Assembly (NCBI RefSeq): GCF_030020805.1
Contig: NZ_CP125098.1
Span: forward strand, 6,657,501 to 6,721,500
Source of the DNA: Paenibacillus sp. RC67
GTDB taxonomy: Bacteria; Bacillota; Bacilli; Paenibacillales; NBRC-103111
Length of the DNA: 64,000 bases
Reading direction: 5' to 3'
Position numbers and translations under genes: made by a program. Below, in pieces: positions 8,757-17,115 of this stretch (the stretch's first letter is position 1; each line of letters begins with the position of its first letter). The notes under the pieces were generated by a model. That model saw only the letters and a list, made by a program, of their open reading frames with translations, did no database searches and had not been told where the DNA came from.

Positions 8757-9899
8757 ATGAGTAAAGGTACAGCCCTGTTAAGGCAGCAAAATGAAAAACG
8801 GACCTTGGCGCTCCTACGCGCAGGAAAGCATAGTTCGAGACAAGAGATTGCTACAGCCTTGGGTTTAAGTAAAAATACCATTTCGTTAATTGTAGATAAA
8901 TTCATTAAAGATGGAGTCATTAAAGAAGTCGGCATTCATGAACAAGGGGGTGTGGGCAGACCTCGAATTCAGCTTCGCTTACAAACGGAAGCGTATAAAA
9001 GTATCGGGATCTTGATCCAGCACTCGTACTTCCAATACGTTGTCACGGATTATTGCTCGACCCTTCTGGACAAGGGTAGCATCCCCATGGAGGCGGATGA
9101 TCCTGAACAGTATATCGAAAAGCTTATTGACTTGTGTAACACCTTAATAGAGCGGCACCCGGAGGTGCTTGGCGTGGGCATCGCCGTCCCGGCTCTTGTC
9201 GATCCGATTGAAGGAGTTGTTCACTTCTCCTCCCATTTGAGCTGGAGAAACGTTCGCTTGAAAGAGCAAATGGACGCCAAGCTGCCGGTCCAAACCAAGG
9301 TGCTCAACCTCGTGAAGGCCGCTGCCATCGCACCCTCTTCAGGAATACCGATGGAACACGCCTCCAACTCCTTTTATTTACGTATCGATGAAGGGATTGG
9401 CGGAGCCCATATTATGGACAGCCAAATATACAGTGGAGCCAGTTGGACAGCGGGAGAAGCAGGGCATCTGTGCGTGGAGCCGGACGGACCTCTCTGCAGC
9501 TGCGGCCAAAAGGGCTGCCTGGAGGCATTGGTCAGCATTCCAGCGATCCTTAAGCAAATCCAGAAGCTGGAGCCCGCAATAAAAGACGACAATGATCTTC
9601 AGCGGTTTTTAGTTAGCCAAGAAACATTGCCTCCTTCTTTCTATGAGATTATGCAGCGATCAGGCCGGTATGTTGGTATGGCTGTCTCGCAAATCATTTT
9701 ACTGCTGAACCCGGGATATATCGTCATTGACAGTCCATTTGAGAAGCTGGATACGTTCAAGCAGTCGGTACTGTCCACTGTAGAAAACCGGGCATTAAAG
9801 TTCCCAACCGAAAAGACCAATATATTGTTCATCAAAAGCCACTATGCCTCCAGTATCGGGGCAGCTTTCGCTGTTATTCTTGATTTCGAAAAAGAATAG
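8757..9899 (+). CDS. ROK family transcriptional regulator (NagC/XylR type)
   Basis: A 380-aa protein with an N-terminal winged helix (SSRQEIATALGLSKNTISLIVDKFIKDGVIKEVG, about residues 23-60) and a C-terminal ROK domain. The ROK zinc signature is GHLCVEPDGPLC followed by SCGQKGCLE. The catalytic Asn-Asp of sugar kinases is replaced (VLNLVKAAA), so it should sense a sugar rather than phosphorylate it. AAGGGGG precedes the ATG. It lies immediately upstream of the amino-sugar operon on the same strand, and a dyad after the operon promoter is the likely binding site. Confidence 0.9.
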   Translation: MSKGTALLRQQNEKRTLALLRAGKHSSRQEIATALGLSKNTISLIVDKFIKDGVIKEVGIHEQGGVGRPRIQLRLQTEAYKSIGILIQHSYFQYVVTDYCSTLLDKGSIPMEADDPEQYIEKLIDLCNTLIERHPEVLGVGIAVPALVDPIEGVVHFSSHLSWRNVRLKEQMDAKLPVQTKVLNLVKAAAIAPSSGIPMEHASNSFYLRIDEGIGGAHIMDSQIYSGASWTAGEAGHLCVEPDGPLCSCGQKGCLEALVSIPAILKQIQKLEPAIKDDNDLQRFLVSQETLPPSFYEIMQRSGRYVGMAVSQIILLLNPGYIVIDSPFEKLDTFKQSVLSTVENRALKFPTEKTNILFIKSHYASSIGAAFAVILDFEKE

Positions 9900-9948
9900 C
9901 AGCTTTTTTTTGAAAATAAATGAAAGTGACGAAATTGTGAAAATACGA

Positions 9949-9978
9949 TTGACACGCGAAATGTAAGCGTGTTAATTT
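9949..9978 (+). promoter_or_regulatory. Sigma-A-type promoter of the amino-sugar operon
   Basis: TTGACA (9949-9954) is followed 17 bases later by TTAATT (9972-9977). The spacer contains an inverted repeat, ACACGC (9952-9957) and GCGTGT (9967-9972), which could be an extra protein-binding site. Confidence 0.6.
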
Positions 9979-9988
9979 AGTATTAACA

Positions 9989-10011
9989 ATTAGTCCTAGA
10001 CTAGGATTAAT
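9989..10011. promoter_or_regulatory. Candidate ROK operator
   Basis: ATTAGTCCTAG (9989-9999) and CTAGGATTAAT (10001-10011) are inverted about base 10000, with ten of eleven positions paired. It sits just downstream of the predicted transcription start, a position where a bound repressor would block transcription. Confidence 0.6.
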
Positions 10012-10050
10012 TGATCCGAAATACATCACATTATAGGGGTGAGCTCCATT

Positions 10051-11559
10051 ATGTCAATGTTGGACTGGATCGTGTTAGGATTGTTTTTCCTGCTCATGGT
10101 GGGCATCGGGGTTTGGTCTTTCCGCCAGATCAGTGGTACCCAGGACTTTTTTGCAGCAGGCGGTAAAATGCCTTGGTGGCTGTCGGGTATTTCTCATCAC
10201 ATGTCCGGTTACAGTGCTGCGGTGTTTGTAGCTTATGCGGGAGTAGCTTATACCTACGGCTTTACGCTTTATATTTGGTGGGCCGTTCCGGTATCCATTG
10301 CCGTATTTGTAGGCGCTGCCATTATCGCACCGAGGTGGGCTCGTCTGCGTCAACGCCTGAACATCGAATCCCCCATGGAGTATCTTTCCACAAGATACAA
10401 TGTGCCTACACAGCAGCTGATGGCTTGGAGCGGTGTGCTGCTCAAGCTGTTCGATGTCGGTGCCAAATGGGCAGCCATTGCGGTTATCCTTAATGTATTT
10501 GCAGGGGTGCCTTTGGCTGTAGGAATCTTCTTGTCCGGTGCCATCTCCCTGGTATACTCAGCTATTGGCGGCTTATGGGCAGATGCGTGGACAGACTTCG
10601 CCCAGTTTATCGTTCAATTGATCGCAGGGATTGCGATGTTTGTCATCGTGGTTATGAAATTAGGTGGTATTGGATCCATTACTGGCATTTGGGACCAACT
10701 GCCTCCCTCCCACAGTCAACCTCTCGTCGGCCCATACACGATGGGATTTGTGCTTGCTTATATCCTAATCGATTTTCTCAGCTACAACGGCGGCACATGG
10801 AACCTGGCGCAGCGTTACATCGCTTCCCCCAACGGTTCTGAAGCACGCAAGGCCGCTATTCTCTCAGGCGCTTTATATCTAATCTGGCCGCTCATTCTGT
10901 TTTTCCCTATGTGGGCCGCGCCTCTCTTTTACCAGAATTTAAAAGATCCTACCCAGTCTTACTCTATGATGACGATGGATTTGCTGCCGCACGGCTTGAT
11001 CGGATTGGTGCTGGCATCCATGTTCGCTCATACGATGGCTATGACCACTTCAGACGCCAATGCGATTACAGCGGTTATTACACGCGATATCCTACCCGTA
11101 ATGTCCAAAAAATATCGTACGCTCAGTGAGAAGGCAGCCCTTCGCGTTGCCCGCGTAGCCATGATTACCTTCGTCGTACTTACCTTAATTATTGCAGTAT
11201 ACTCCAGCTCATTCGGCGGTATATTGAGCCTGCTTATCGTATGGTTTGGCGCTTTGGTTGGTCCTATCTCCATTCCGATGCTTCTAGGCCTGCTTCCCGC
11301 CTTCAAGCGCAGTGATTCGAAAGCGGCCATTGTCTCATGGGCTGCCGGGCTTGTCACGTTCGTTATTGTCAAATATGTTCTTACTGTCAGCACAGCCACA
11401 CTCGTTGCCTCACCTGTCCTTGTATCCGCTATCCTCTTCATCGGTATGGGCTGGCTGAACCGAAATGCACCGGTCTCACCTAAAGTAGAGGAGCTGTTAC
11501 AGTCCATCAGTACCGATGTGAATGAATCGAATCCTCAGGAGCATGGAATTAAAGCTTAG
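10051..11559 (+). CDS. Sodium:solute symporter family protein
   Basis: A 502-aa membrane protein with about thirteen hydrophobic segments and the SSS-family features FFAAGGKMPWWLSGISHHMSGYSAAVFVAYAG and QRYIASPNGSEARKAAILSGALY. Members use the sodium gradient to import sugars, amino acids or sialic acid. GGGGTGAG lies eight bases before the ATG at 10051; a GTG at 10039 overlaps that site and is rejected. It is the first gene after the operon promoter, so it probably imports the amino sugar that the downstream enzymes process. It delivers unphosphorylated substrate, unlike a PTS. Confidence 0.9.
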   Translation: MSMLDWIVLGLFFLLMVGIGVWSFRQISGTQDFFAAGGKMPWWLSGISHHMSGYSAAVFVAYAGVAYTYGFTLYIWWAVPVSIAVFVGAAIIAPRWARLRQRLNIESPMEYLSTRYNVPTQQLMAWSGVLLKLFDVGAKWAAIAVILNVFAGVPLAVGIFLSGAISLVYSAIGGLWADAWTDFAQFIVQLIAGIAMFVIVVMKLGGIGSITGIWDQLPPSHSQPLVGPYTMGFVLAYILIDFLSYNGGTWNLAQRYIASPNGSEARKAAILSGALYLIWPLILFFPMWAAPLFYQNLKDPTQSYSMMTMDLLPHGLIGLVLASMFAHTMAMTTSDANAITAVITRDILPVMSKKYRTLSEKAALRVARVAMITFVVLTLIIAVYSSSFGGILSLLIVWFGALVGPISIPMLLGLLPAFKRSDSKAAIVSWAAGLVTFVIVKYVLTVSTATLVASPVLVSAILFIGMGWLNRNAPVSPKVEELLQSISTDVNESNPQEHGIKA

Positions 11560-11576
11560 AACGAACGAGACCATTG

Positions 11577-11613
11577 GAGCAGGATTATCTAAAGAACCGA
11601 AGCTGTCCTGCTC
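11577..11613 (+). other. Intercistronic hairpin
   Basis: GAGCAGGA (11577-11584) pairs with TCCTGCTC (11606-11613) across a 21-base loop, with no U-tract after it. It lies between the symporter and epimerase genes and may tune expression or mRNA stability rather than terminate. Confidence 0.4.
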
Positions 11614-11638
11614 TTGGTAACATCGGGAGGGATTTGAA

Positions 11639-12919
11639 ATGAACAGCATGAATGAAACATGGAATGCACGCTCGTTGCAGCTATTTTATAAACGCCATCT
11701 GCTGGATGACTTACTTCCTTTCTGGAGCAAAGCGGTAGATCAGCGCCACGGCGGCATGTACACCTGCTTTACGAATGCGGGCGATGAGCTTATAAGTACA
11801 GACAAGTACACCTGGTCACAAGGAAGATACATCTGGATATGGTCTCGAATCGCACGATTAATCGAACAAGGTATACTTCCAGGCGACGCCTCTGCCTTTA
11901 AGCAGGAAGCCGAGCATGCTGTAGACTTTCTGGGGCGTCACGTTTATTTGGATAACGGGAACTGTGCATTCTTGTTGACGGAAGATGGGTCCAAGAAAGA
12001 GAGTATTCCTGGAGAAGGCTACGATACGAGCTTTTATGCAGATTGTTTCGTTGTGCTTGGGTTCTCCGAATTTGCCCGCGTTAGCGGACGGGCAGAAATC
12101 GCCGAGGAAGCACTTGCATTGTATGATCGCATTCGGATTCGCTGCAGCAGCGGGGGAATCCGAAGTGAGCCCTATCCGATACCGGCGGGGCTGAAATCCC
12201 ATTCCGTCACTATGATTCAATTGAATATTTCAGAACAGCTGATGGAAACCTTGAAGGACTTCCAGCATCCTGCATATGAGAGGCTGGAGCGCGATTGTTT
12301 GGCCTTCGCAGAGCAAATCATGACGGAGTTCCGAATGCCAGATCACCGGATTGCCGAGCTTCTTCCTACCGAAGGAGAGGCACCCCCAACGATTCTATGC
12401 CGACACGTCAATCCGGGACATACGCTGGAGTGCATGTGGTTCGTCATCCATGCGGCGGCCCGCCTTCAACGGAAGGATCTTGTCGCGCAGACGCTGCCTG
12501 TCATCCAAAAAGCATTCGAGCTGGGCTGGGATCAGGAAAAAGGCGGATTGCTTCGCTTCGTCGATCAAGATGGCGGGCAGCCGAAGGGACAGCAGACAGG
12601 CGATCCCTACGAAGCGTTAATTTTGGATACATGGGATTCGAAGCTGTGGTGGCCTCATTCGGAAGCATTGTACTCTTCTTTATTAGCCTATGAGTTGTCC
12701 GATGACAATAGCTTCAAGGAACTCTACTTACAAATGCATGACTATGTCTTCCAGACCTTCCCACAACCGGATCGGAGAATCGGGGAATGGATTCAGATTC
12801 GCGACCGAGATGGAAATCCGATGGAAAAAGTAGTGGCGCTGCCCGTTAAGGACCCTTTCCATATTATTCGAAATGTGCTGCTCATCATCGAGCTGTATTC
12901 TTCTAAAGCTTCAGACTAA
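11639..12919 (+). CDS. AGE family epimerase/isomerase (N-acylglucosamine 2-epimerase-like)
   Basis: A 426-aa protein of the (alpha/alpha)6-barrel AGE family, which interconverts free GlcNAc and ManNAc or isomerises aldoses and ketoses. Recognisable elements are FWSKAVDQRHGGMYTCF near the N-terminus, YTWSQGRYIW, the central CRHVNPGHTLECMWF with its catalytic-type His, and WDSKLWWPHSEALYS near the C-terminus. GGGAGGG precedes the ATG at 11639. It lies second in the operon with NagA and NagB homologues downstream. This favours an N-acetylated hexosamine as substrate, but the exact sugar is not determined. Confidence 0.88.
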   Translation: MNSMNETWNARSLQLFYKRHLLDDLLPFWSKAVDQRHGGMYTCFTNAGDELISTDKYTWSQGRYIWIWSRIARLIEQGILPGDASAFKQEAEHAVDFLGRHVYLDNGNCAFLLTEDGSKKESIPGEGYDTSFYADCFVVLGFSEFARVSGRAEIAEEALALYDRIRIRCSSGGIRSEPYPIPAGLKSHSVTMIQLNISEQLMETLKDFQHPAYERLERDCLAFAEQIMTEFRMPDHRIAELLPTEGEAPPTILCRHVNPGHTLECMWFVIHAAARLQRKDLVAQTLPVIQKAFELGWDQEKGGLLRFVDQDGGQPKGQQTGDPYEALILDTWDSKLWWPHSEALYSSLLAYELSDDNSFKELYLQMHDYVFQTFPQPDRRIGEWIQIRDRDGNPMEKVVALPVKDPFHIIRNVLLIIELYSSKASD

Positions 12920-12935
12920 CAAGGAGGTGGGCCCG

Positions 12936-14234
12936 ATGAAGTCGCCGTTAAAGCTTGGCAGCGCCAAAGTCGATATCACACCGACAAAACCTGTGCCACT
13001 AGCAGGCTTTGCCCATCGAACTGGACCGTTCGAGCTTATCGCCCACCCGCTATACGTGAGGATTCATTGTTTGGAGCAATCGGATGGATCGGGTTCCAAA
13101 ACGACTGTTCTCTTGGTTTCAGCAGATTTGATCTGGTGGGGAACCGATCTGGTTAAGAAGCTGACACCTCAGTTAAAGAAACGTTACGGATTTCAGACCG
13201 TGTTACTACATGCGACTCATACCCATTCCGGACCTCAAACCAGTGACTGCTTCACGGACGCTCTCGGCAAGTCGGACCCTGACTATTTGGAGGAGTTGGA
13301 GCACAGGCTGTTGCAAGGCATTGAGCAGTCGCTCCAAACTATGGAACCCGTCACAATGGAACGTGGTGTTGGGCAATGCCTGATCGGTGTGAACCGAAGA
13401 AAAGAAATCGACGGACACATTGAAATGGCCCCGAACGTAAAGGGACCTGTCGACCCGGAAGTAACCGTGATCCGATTTCACTCGTTAAGCGGCTGGACCA
13501 AAGGGCTGTTTGTTCACTATACCTGCCATCCAACAACGACAGGTGATAACGAAATTTCGTCCGAGTACTGTGGCGTGGCATTGGATCGAATCGAGCAATC
13601 CTTGGGGAGTAATGTTGTCGGCGCCTTTTTACAAGGCTGCTGTGGGGATATTCGTCCCGAGCTTGTCAACGACGATGAATTTTATAGAGGACACCGCATG
13701 GAAGTGGAGCGCTTCGGGAGCTGGTTAAGCGAAGAGGTGCTGCGCATCAACAGCATGCCAATGGATGAGCTCCCTTCTGCTGATTTACAAAGCAAGACAC
13801 TGGTGGTGCCGCTGCCTTTTCAATCGGTTCCATCCCTTAACGAGCTCAAAGAGCAAGCCGATCAGACAGACATTTACGGTGAGTGGGCTCGCCTGCTGCT
13901 TCATCAGCCGGAGCGGCTGCAAGAGAGCATTCCTTTGGAAATTACGCGGCTGGATTTGGCGGAGGAACTGTCATTGGTCGCCTTCAATGCGGAAATGGTA
14001 GTCGATTACGGTTTTCTTGTAAAGAAGGCTTCGCAAGGGAAAGTTCTCCCCTTGGGCTATACCAATGGAATGATCGGGTATGTGCCGACAGTCACTCAGC
14101 TGGTTCAAGGCGGTTACGAGTCTCAGGGCTCCGTCCCTTACTTTGCTCTTCCGTCACCCTTTGCCTCTCAAGTTGAAAGCATCATTTGCAGTGCCCTATC
14201 TCAAGTTATAGGAAAGGAAGAAAATATAAGATGA
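12936..14234 (+). CDS. Neutral/alkaline ceramidase-like hydrolase
   Basis: A 432-aa protein matching the N-terminal part of the neutral/alkaline non-lysosomal ceramidase family. It has AKVDITPTKPVPLAGF at the start, the metal-binding HATHTHSGP (92-100), a second His pair in VHYTCHPTTTG and LQGCCGDIRPE. Classical ceramidases are longer and secreted. This protein has no signal peptide, lacks the C-terminal domain, and so should be cytoplasmic. The start at 12936 follows AAGGAGGTGGG. In this operon it may cleave an amide or ester of an N-acyl amino sugar rather than ceramide; that is inference. It overlaps the deaminase gene by four bases. Confidence 0.75.
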   Translation: MKSPLKLGSAKVDITPTKPVPLAGFAHRTGPFELIAHPLYVRIHCLEQSDGSGSKTTVLLVSADLIWWGTDLVKKLTPQLKKRYGFQTVLLHATHTHSGPQTSDCFTDALGKSDPDYLEELEHRLLQGIEQSLQTMEPVTMERGVGQCLIGVNRRKEIDGHIEMAPNVKGPVDPEVTVIRFHSLSGWTKGLFVHYTCHPTTTGDNEISSEYCGVALDRIEQSLGSNVVGAFLQGCCGDIRPELVNDDEFYRGHRMEVERFGSWLSEEVLRINSMPMDELPSADLQSKTLVVPLPFQSVPSLNELKEQADQTDIYGEWARLLLHQPERLQESIPLEITRLDLAEELSLVAFNAEMVVDYGFLVKKASQGKVLPLGYTNGMIGYVPTVTQLVQGGYESQGSVPYFALPSPFASQVESIICSALSQVIGKEENIR

Positions 14235-15013
14235 GTGAAACCATACAACCCCTACAAACAAAAACCGTCGACCGGTTGCAAGTCAATATATACGAAAATA
14301 GAACACAGCTTGGAACCGCAGCCGCAAGCCATGTAGCTAATAAAATGAAGGAGCTTCTGGATAGTAAAGAGCATATCCGGATGGTTTTTGCTGCAGCTCC
14401 GTCTCAGAATGAATTTCTACAAGCCTTGAAAGGCACGGAAGGCATCGACTGGTCTAGAGTTACCGTATTTCATATGGACGAATATATCGGACTTGCCCCG
14501 GAAGCGACGCAGCGATTCGGAACATTCTTATGTGAGCGGCTGTTTGACGCAGTGAACCCGGGAGAAGTTCATTTGATCAATAGCGCGGGCGATATAGATG
14601 AGGAATGTCGGCGATATGCCGATCTGCTTGGAAAAGCTCCCATCGATATCGTTTGCTTAGGCATTGGGGAGAATGGCCATATCGCCTTCAACGACCCTCC
14701 AGTCGCAGATTTCAACGATCCATCGCTGGTGAAGAGCGTTGAGCTTGATCTGCCATGCAGACAGCAGCAGGTCAATGACGGCTGTTTTGGCAGCCTGCAG
14801 GACGTTCCAACCCATGCTCTCACGCTGACCATTCCTGCCCTTGTCTCGGGCGCGCATTTATATTGTATGGTTCCAGGCAAAACCAAAACCGCAGCTATTC
14901 ATCGAACGCTGAACGGTTCCATTTCAACGGAATGTCCTTCCACTATTCTCCGCCAGCATTCGGACTGTACGCTATACTTGGACACAGACGCTTATGATGG
15001 AGACATCGGTTAG
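14231..15013 (+). CDS. nagB: Glucosamine-6-phosphate deaminase-like protein (NagB family)
   Basis: A 260-aa protein of the NagB/6-phosphogluconolactonase fold. FHMDEYIGL carries the Asp that acts in proton transfer, and GIGENGHIAFNDPP matches the active-site loop. Compared with the classical GNDGHIAFNEP, the loop has Asn for the catalytic Asp and Asp for the Glu, so activity or substrate may differ. The expected reaction converts glucosamine-6-phosphate to fructose-6-phosphate and ammonia. The ATG at 14231 overlaps the previous stop as ATGA, indicating translational coupling. Confidence 0.82.
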   Translation: MSETIQPLQTKTVDRLQVNIYENRTQLGTAAASHVANKMKELLDSKEHIRMVFAAAPSQNEFLQALKGTEGIDWSRVTVFHMDEYIGLAPEATQRFGTFLCERLFDAVNPGEVHLINSAGDIDEECRRYADLLGKAPIDIVCLGIGENGHIAFNDPPVADFNDPSLVKSVELDLPCRQQQVNDGCFGSLQDVPTHALTLTIPALVSGAHLYCMVPGKTKTAAIHRTLNGSISTECPSTILRQHSDCTLYLDTDAYDGDIG

Positions 15014-15025
15014 GAGATGAATGAC

Positions 15026-16219
15026 ATGTTGGGAAACGTAACGACGGTGGAAGGAATTCATTATAGGACAAAGGAACCCGTTACGATTCACATCGAACAC
15101 GGCCTTATCAAGGATATTCAATCGATAGCTCCGGATAAAAATAAAGCTTCACTGCCCTGGATTGCTCCCGGGCTAGTGGATTTGCAGATTAACGGGTACT
15201 TCGGTTCCGATTTCAACACCATCCCTATCGCCAATGGATCCGTGGAGCGCGCAACACGCGAGCTATGGAAGGAAGGCGTAACCTCCTATTACCCTACGGT
15301 CATTACCAACGGAGATGCGGAGATTGAACAGGCCATGAAATCCATTGCTGCTGCCTGCGCAGGGGACCCTATATCCCATAGCGGGGTTGCTGGGATCCAT
15401 CTGGAGGGCCCTTTCATTTCCCCTGAAGAAGGTCCCCGTGGCGCACATGACGGGAGCTTTACCAAAGCTCCGAGCTGGTCTTTATTTCAGCGGTGGCAGG
15501 AGGCGGCACAAGGCCGAATCAAAATCATTACCCTGTCACCCGAATGGCCGGGGTCGATCGAATTCATCGAGCGCTGTGTGGATCAGGGCGTGACCGTATC
15601 GATCGGGCATACTTCCGCCTCGGCGGAGCAAATTGACGCAGCGGGCAAGGCCGGTGCGCGAATGTCCACTCACCTTGGCAACGGGGCTCACCTGATGCTC
15701 CCCCGCCATCCCAACTATATATGGGAGCAGTTGAGCCAGGATGGGCTGACGGCTTGTATCATCGCCGACGGCTTTCACCTGCCCGAATCCGTATTGAAGG
15801 TCATATTGCGGACCAAAGGAGAGCGGGCCTTGCTCGTCAGTGATGCTGTATACTTGAGCGGCATGGCACCAGGAATTTACGATAATCATATCGGGGGCAG
15901 AGTCGTTCTGACGCCGGAAGGGCGTCTTCATCTCGCAGATAATCCCGGACTTCTCGCTGGCTCGGTACAGCTGCTCCCATGGGGAATTTCCCATCTCATG
16001 AAAAGCGGTATGGCCGCGTTGGAGGAAGCTTGGGATATGGCATCCGTCCGCCCCTCTGCTTTTATGCAATTGCCTTCGCAGCACGGGCTTGCTGTCGGTT
16101 CGCCGGCAGACCTGGCTTTGTTCGAACTGAGGAACCAAAGTGTAGCCGTAGTTCAAACTTATAAGCAGGGCCAGCGGGTCTTTACTTCGAATGCATCGAC
16201 CAAGGAGGAGAACGCATGA
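15026..16219 (+). CDS. nagA: N-acetylglucosamine-6-phosphate deacetylase
   Basis: A 397-aa amidohydrolase-superfamily enzyme. Metal and active-site motifs are APGLVDLQINGYFGSDF, GIHLEGPFISPEEGPRGAHD, SIGHTSASAEQ, MSTHLGNGAH and LVSDAVYLSG. It removes acetate from GlcNAc-6-phosphate to give glucosamine-6-phosphate, the substrate of the gene upstream. TAGGAG is nine bases before the ATG at 15026; the ATG at 15017 touches that site and is rejected. It overlaps the SIS gene by four bases. No hexosamine kinase is encoded in the operon. Confidence 0.93.
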   Translation: MLGNVTTVEGIHYRTKEPVTIHIEHGLIKDIQSIAPDKNKASLPWIAPGLVDLQINGYFGSDFNTIPIANGSVERATRELWKEGVTSYYPTVITNGDAEIEQAMKSIAAACAGDPISHSGVAGIHLEGPFISPEEGPRGAHDGSFTKAPSWSLFQRWQEAAQGRIKIITLSPEWPGSIEFIERCVDQGVTVSIGHTSASAEQIDAAGKAGARMSTHLGNGAHLMLPRHPNYIWEQLSQDGLTACIIADGFHLPESVLKVILRTKGERALLVSDAVYLSGMAPGIYDNHIGGRVVLTPEGRLHLADNPGLLAGSVQLLPWGISHLMKSGMAALEEAWDMASVRPSAFMQLPSQHGLAVGSPADLALFELRNQSVAVVQTYKQGQRVFTSNASTKEENA

Positions 16220-16974
16220 GCACACCAATAATGACCCAATACCTTCATAAAATTATTCAGCATCTGGAGCTGCTTCATCAGGAAGAACAAGCTTCCATTG
16301 CCCAAGCGGCTCGCATGATGGCAGAGCACATCAAACAAGATAACATTGTGTATGCTTATGGACCGGGAGGACATTCGAATCTTGGTTCACAGGAGATATT
16401 TTTCCGGGCCGGCGGGCTAATGCACATCAGTGCCATTCTGGATGAAGGCACGCTGCTTAGCGGAGGAGCGCTAAGATCTATGGCCGTCGAGCGCACACCC
16501 GGCTATGCCAACATCGTGATGGACGATTACGGGTTGAAGCAAGGGGATTTATTAATCATCATTAATTCCTATGGGATTAACTCGGCGACCATTGATTCGG
16601 CCTTGGAGGCCAAGGCGCGCGGCGTCCACACCATCGGAGTCACTTCTGTCCGACATGCGCTTGCCACACCTGAGAACCATGTGGCCCGTCATCCTTCTAA
16701 GCACAACTTGCATGATTTGGTCGATATCGTACTCGATACGAAAATCGACGTAGGTGATGCCATAGTCGAGATTGAGGGTCTAGATCAGCGAGTGGCTGCT
16801 ATGTCCACCTTCGCCAATGCGTTTCTTTTAAATTCACTTGTTTCCGAAACGATTGACCTGCTGGTCAAGGACGGCATTCAACCGCCCATTTGGATGAGCG
16901 GCAACGCAAGCGGCGGGGATGAATCCAATGAGCGGTTCATTCAGCAGTTCAAAGGCAGGATTAAGAAGCTGTAG
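16216..16974 (+). CDS. SIS domain protein (UPF0309-like sugar isomerase)
   Basis: A 252-aa protein with a sugar-isomerase (SIS) fold. IVYAYGPGGHSNLGSQEIFFRAGGL is the phosphosugar-binding start, then LLIIINSYGINSATIDSALEAKARGVHTIGVTS is the second SIS strand-helix unit. Proteins of this type bind or isomerise phosphosugars. Its ATG overlaps the nagA stop (ATGA), and it is the last gene before the operon terminator. It may handle a phosphosugar intermediate or act in regulation. The exact reaction is not known. Confidence 0.85.
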   Translation: MSTPIMTQYLHKIIQHLELLHQEEQASIAQAARMMAEHIKQDNIVYAYGPGGHSNLGSQEIFFRAGGLMHISAILDEGTLLSGGALRSMAVERTPGYANIVMDDYGLKQGDLLIIINSYGINSATIDSALEAKARGVHTIGVTSVRHALATPENHVARHPSKHNLHDLVDIVLDTKIDVGDAIVEIEGLDQRVAAMSTFANAFLLNSLVSETIDLLVKDGIQPPIWMSGNASGGDESNERFIQQFKGRIKKL

Positions 16975-17012
16975 TTACTAGCACCAAAGCTTCTTATGGC
17001 ACTATGAGGAAA

Positions 17013-17062
17013 AAGCAGCGGCTGCAGGTACTACCTACCTCCTCCGCTGCTTATTGATTTTT
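17013..17062. terminator. Terminator of the amino-sugar operon
   Basis: AAGCAGCGG (17013-17021) pairs with CCGCTGCTT (17044-17052), followed by ATTGATTTTT on the plus strand. The minus strand has a weaker TTTTCC tail for the convergent phosphotransferase gene. Confidence 0.7.
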
Positions 17063-17115
17063 GAAACCTGACGTTTGATTGTAGAGCGTGTCTCCACCTT
17101 CCATACCGTGTAACA

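Noticed and set aside
15536..16228. Minus-strand 230-codon frame
   Set aside because: It is fully antisense to nagA and the start of the SIS gene; no motif or ribosome binding site.
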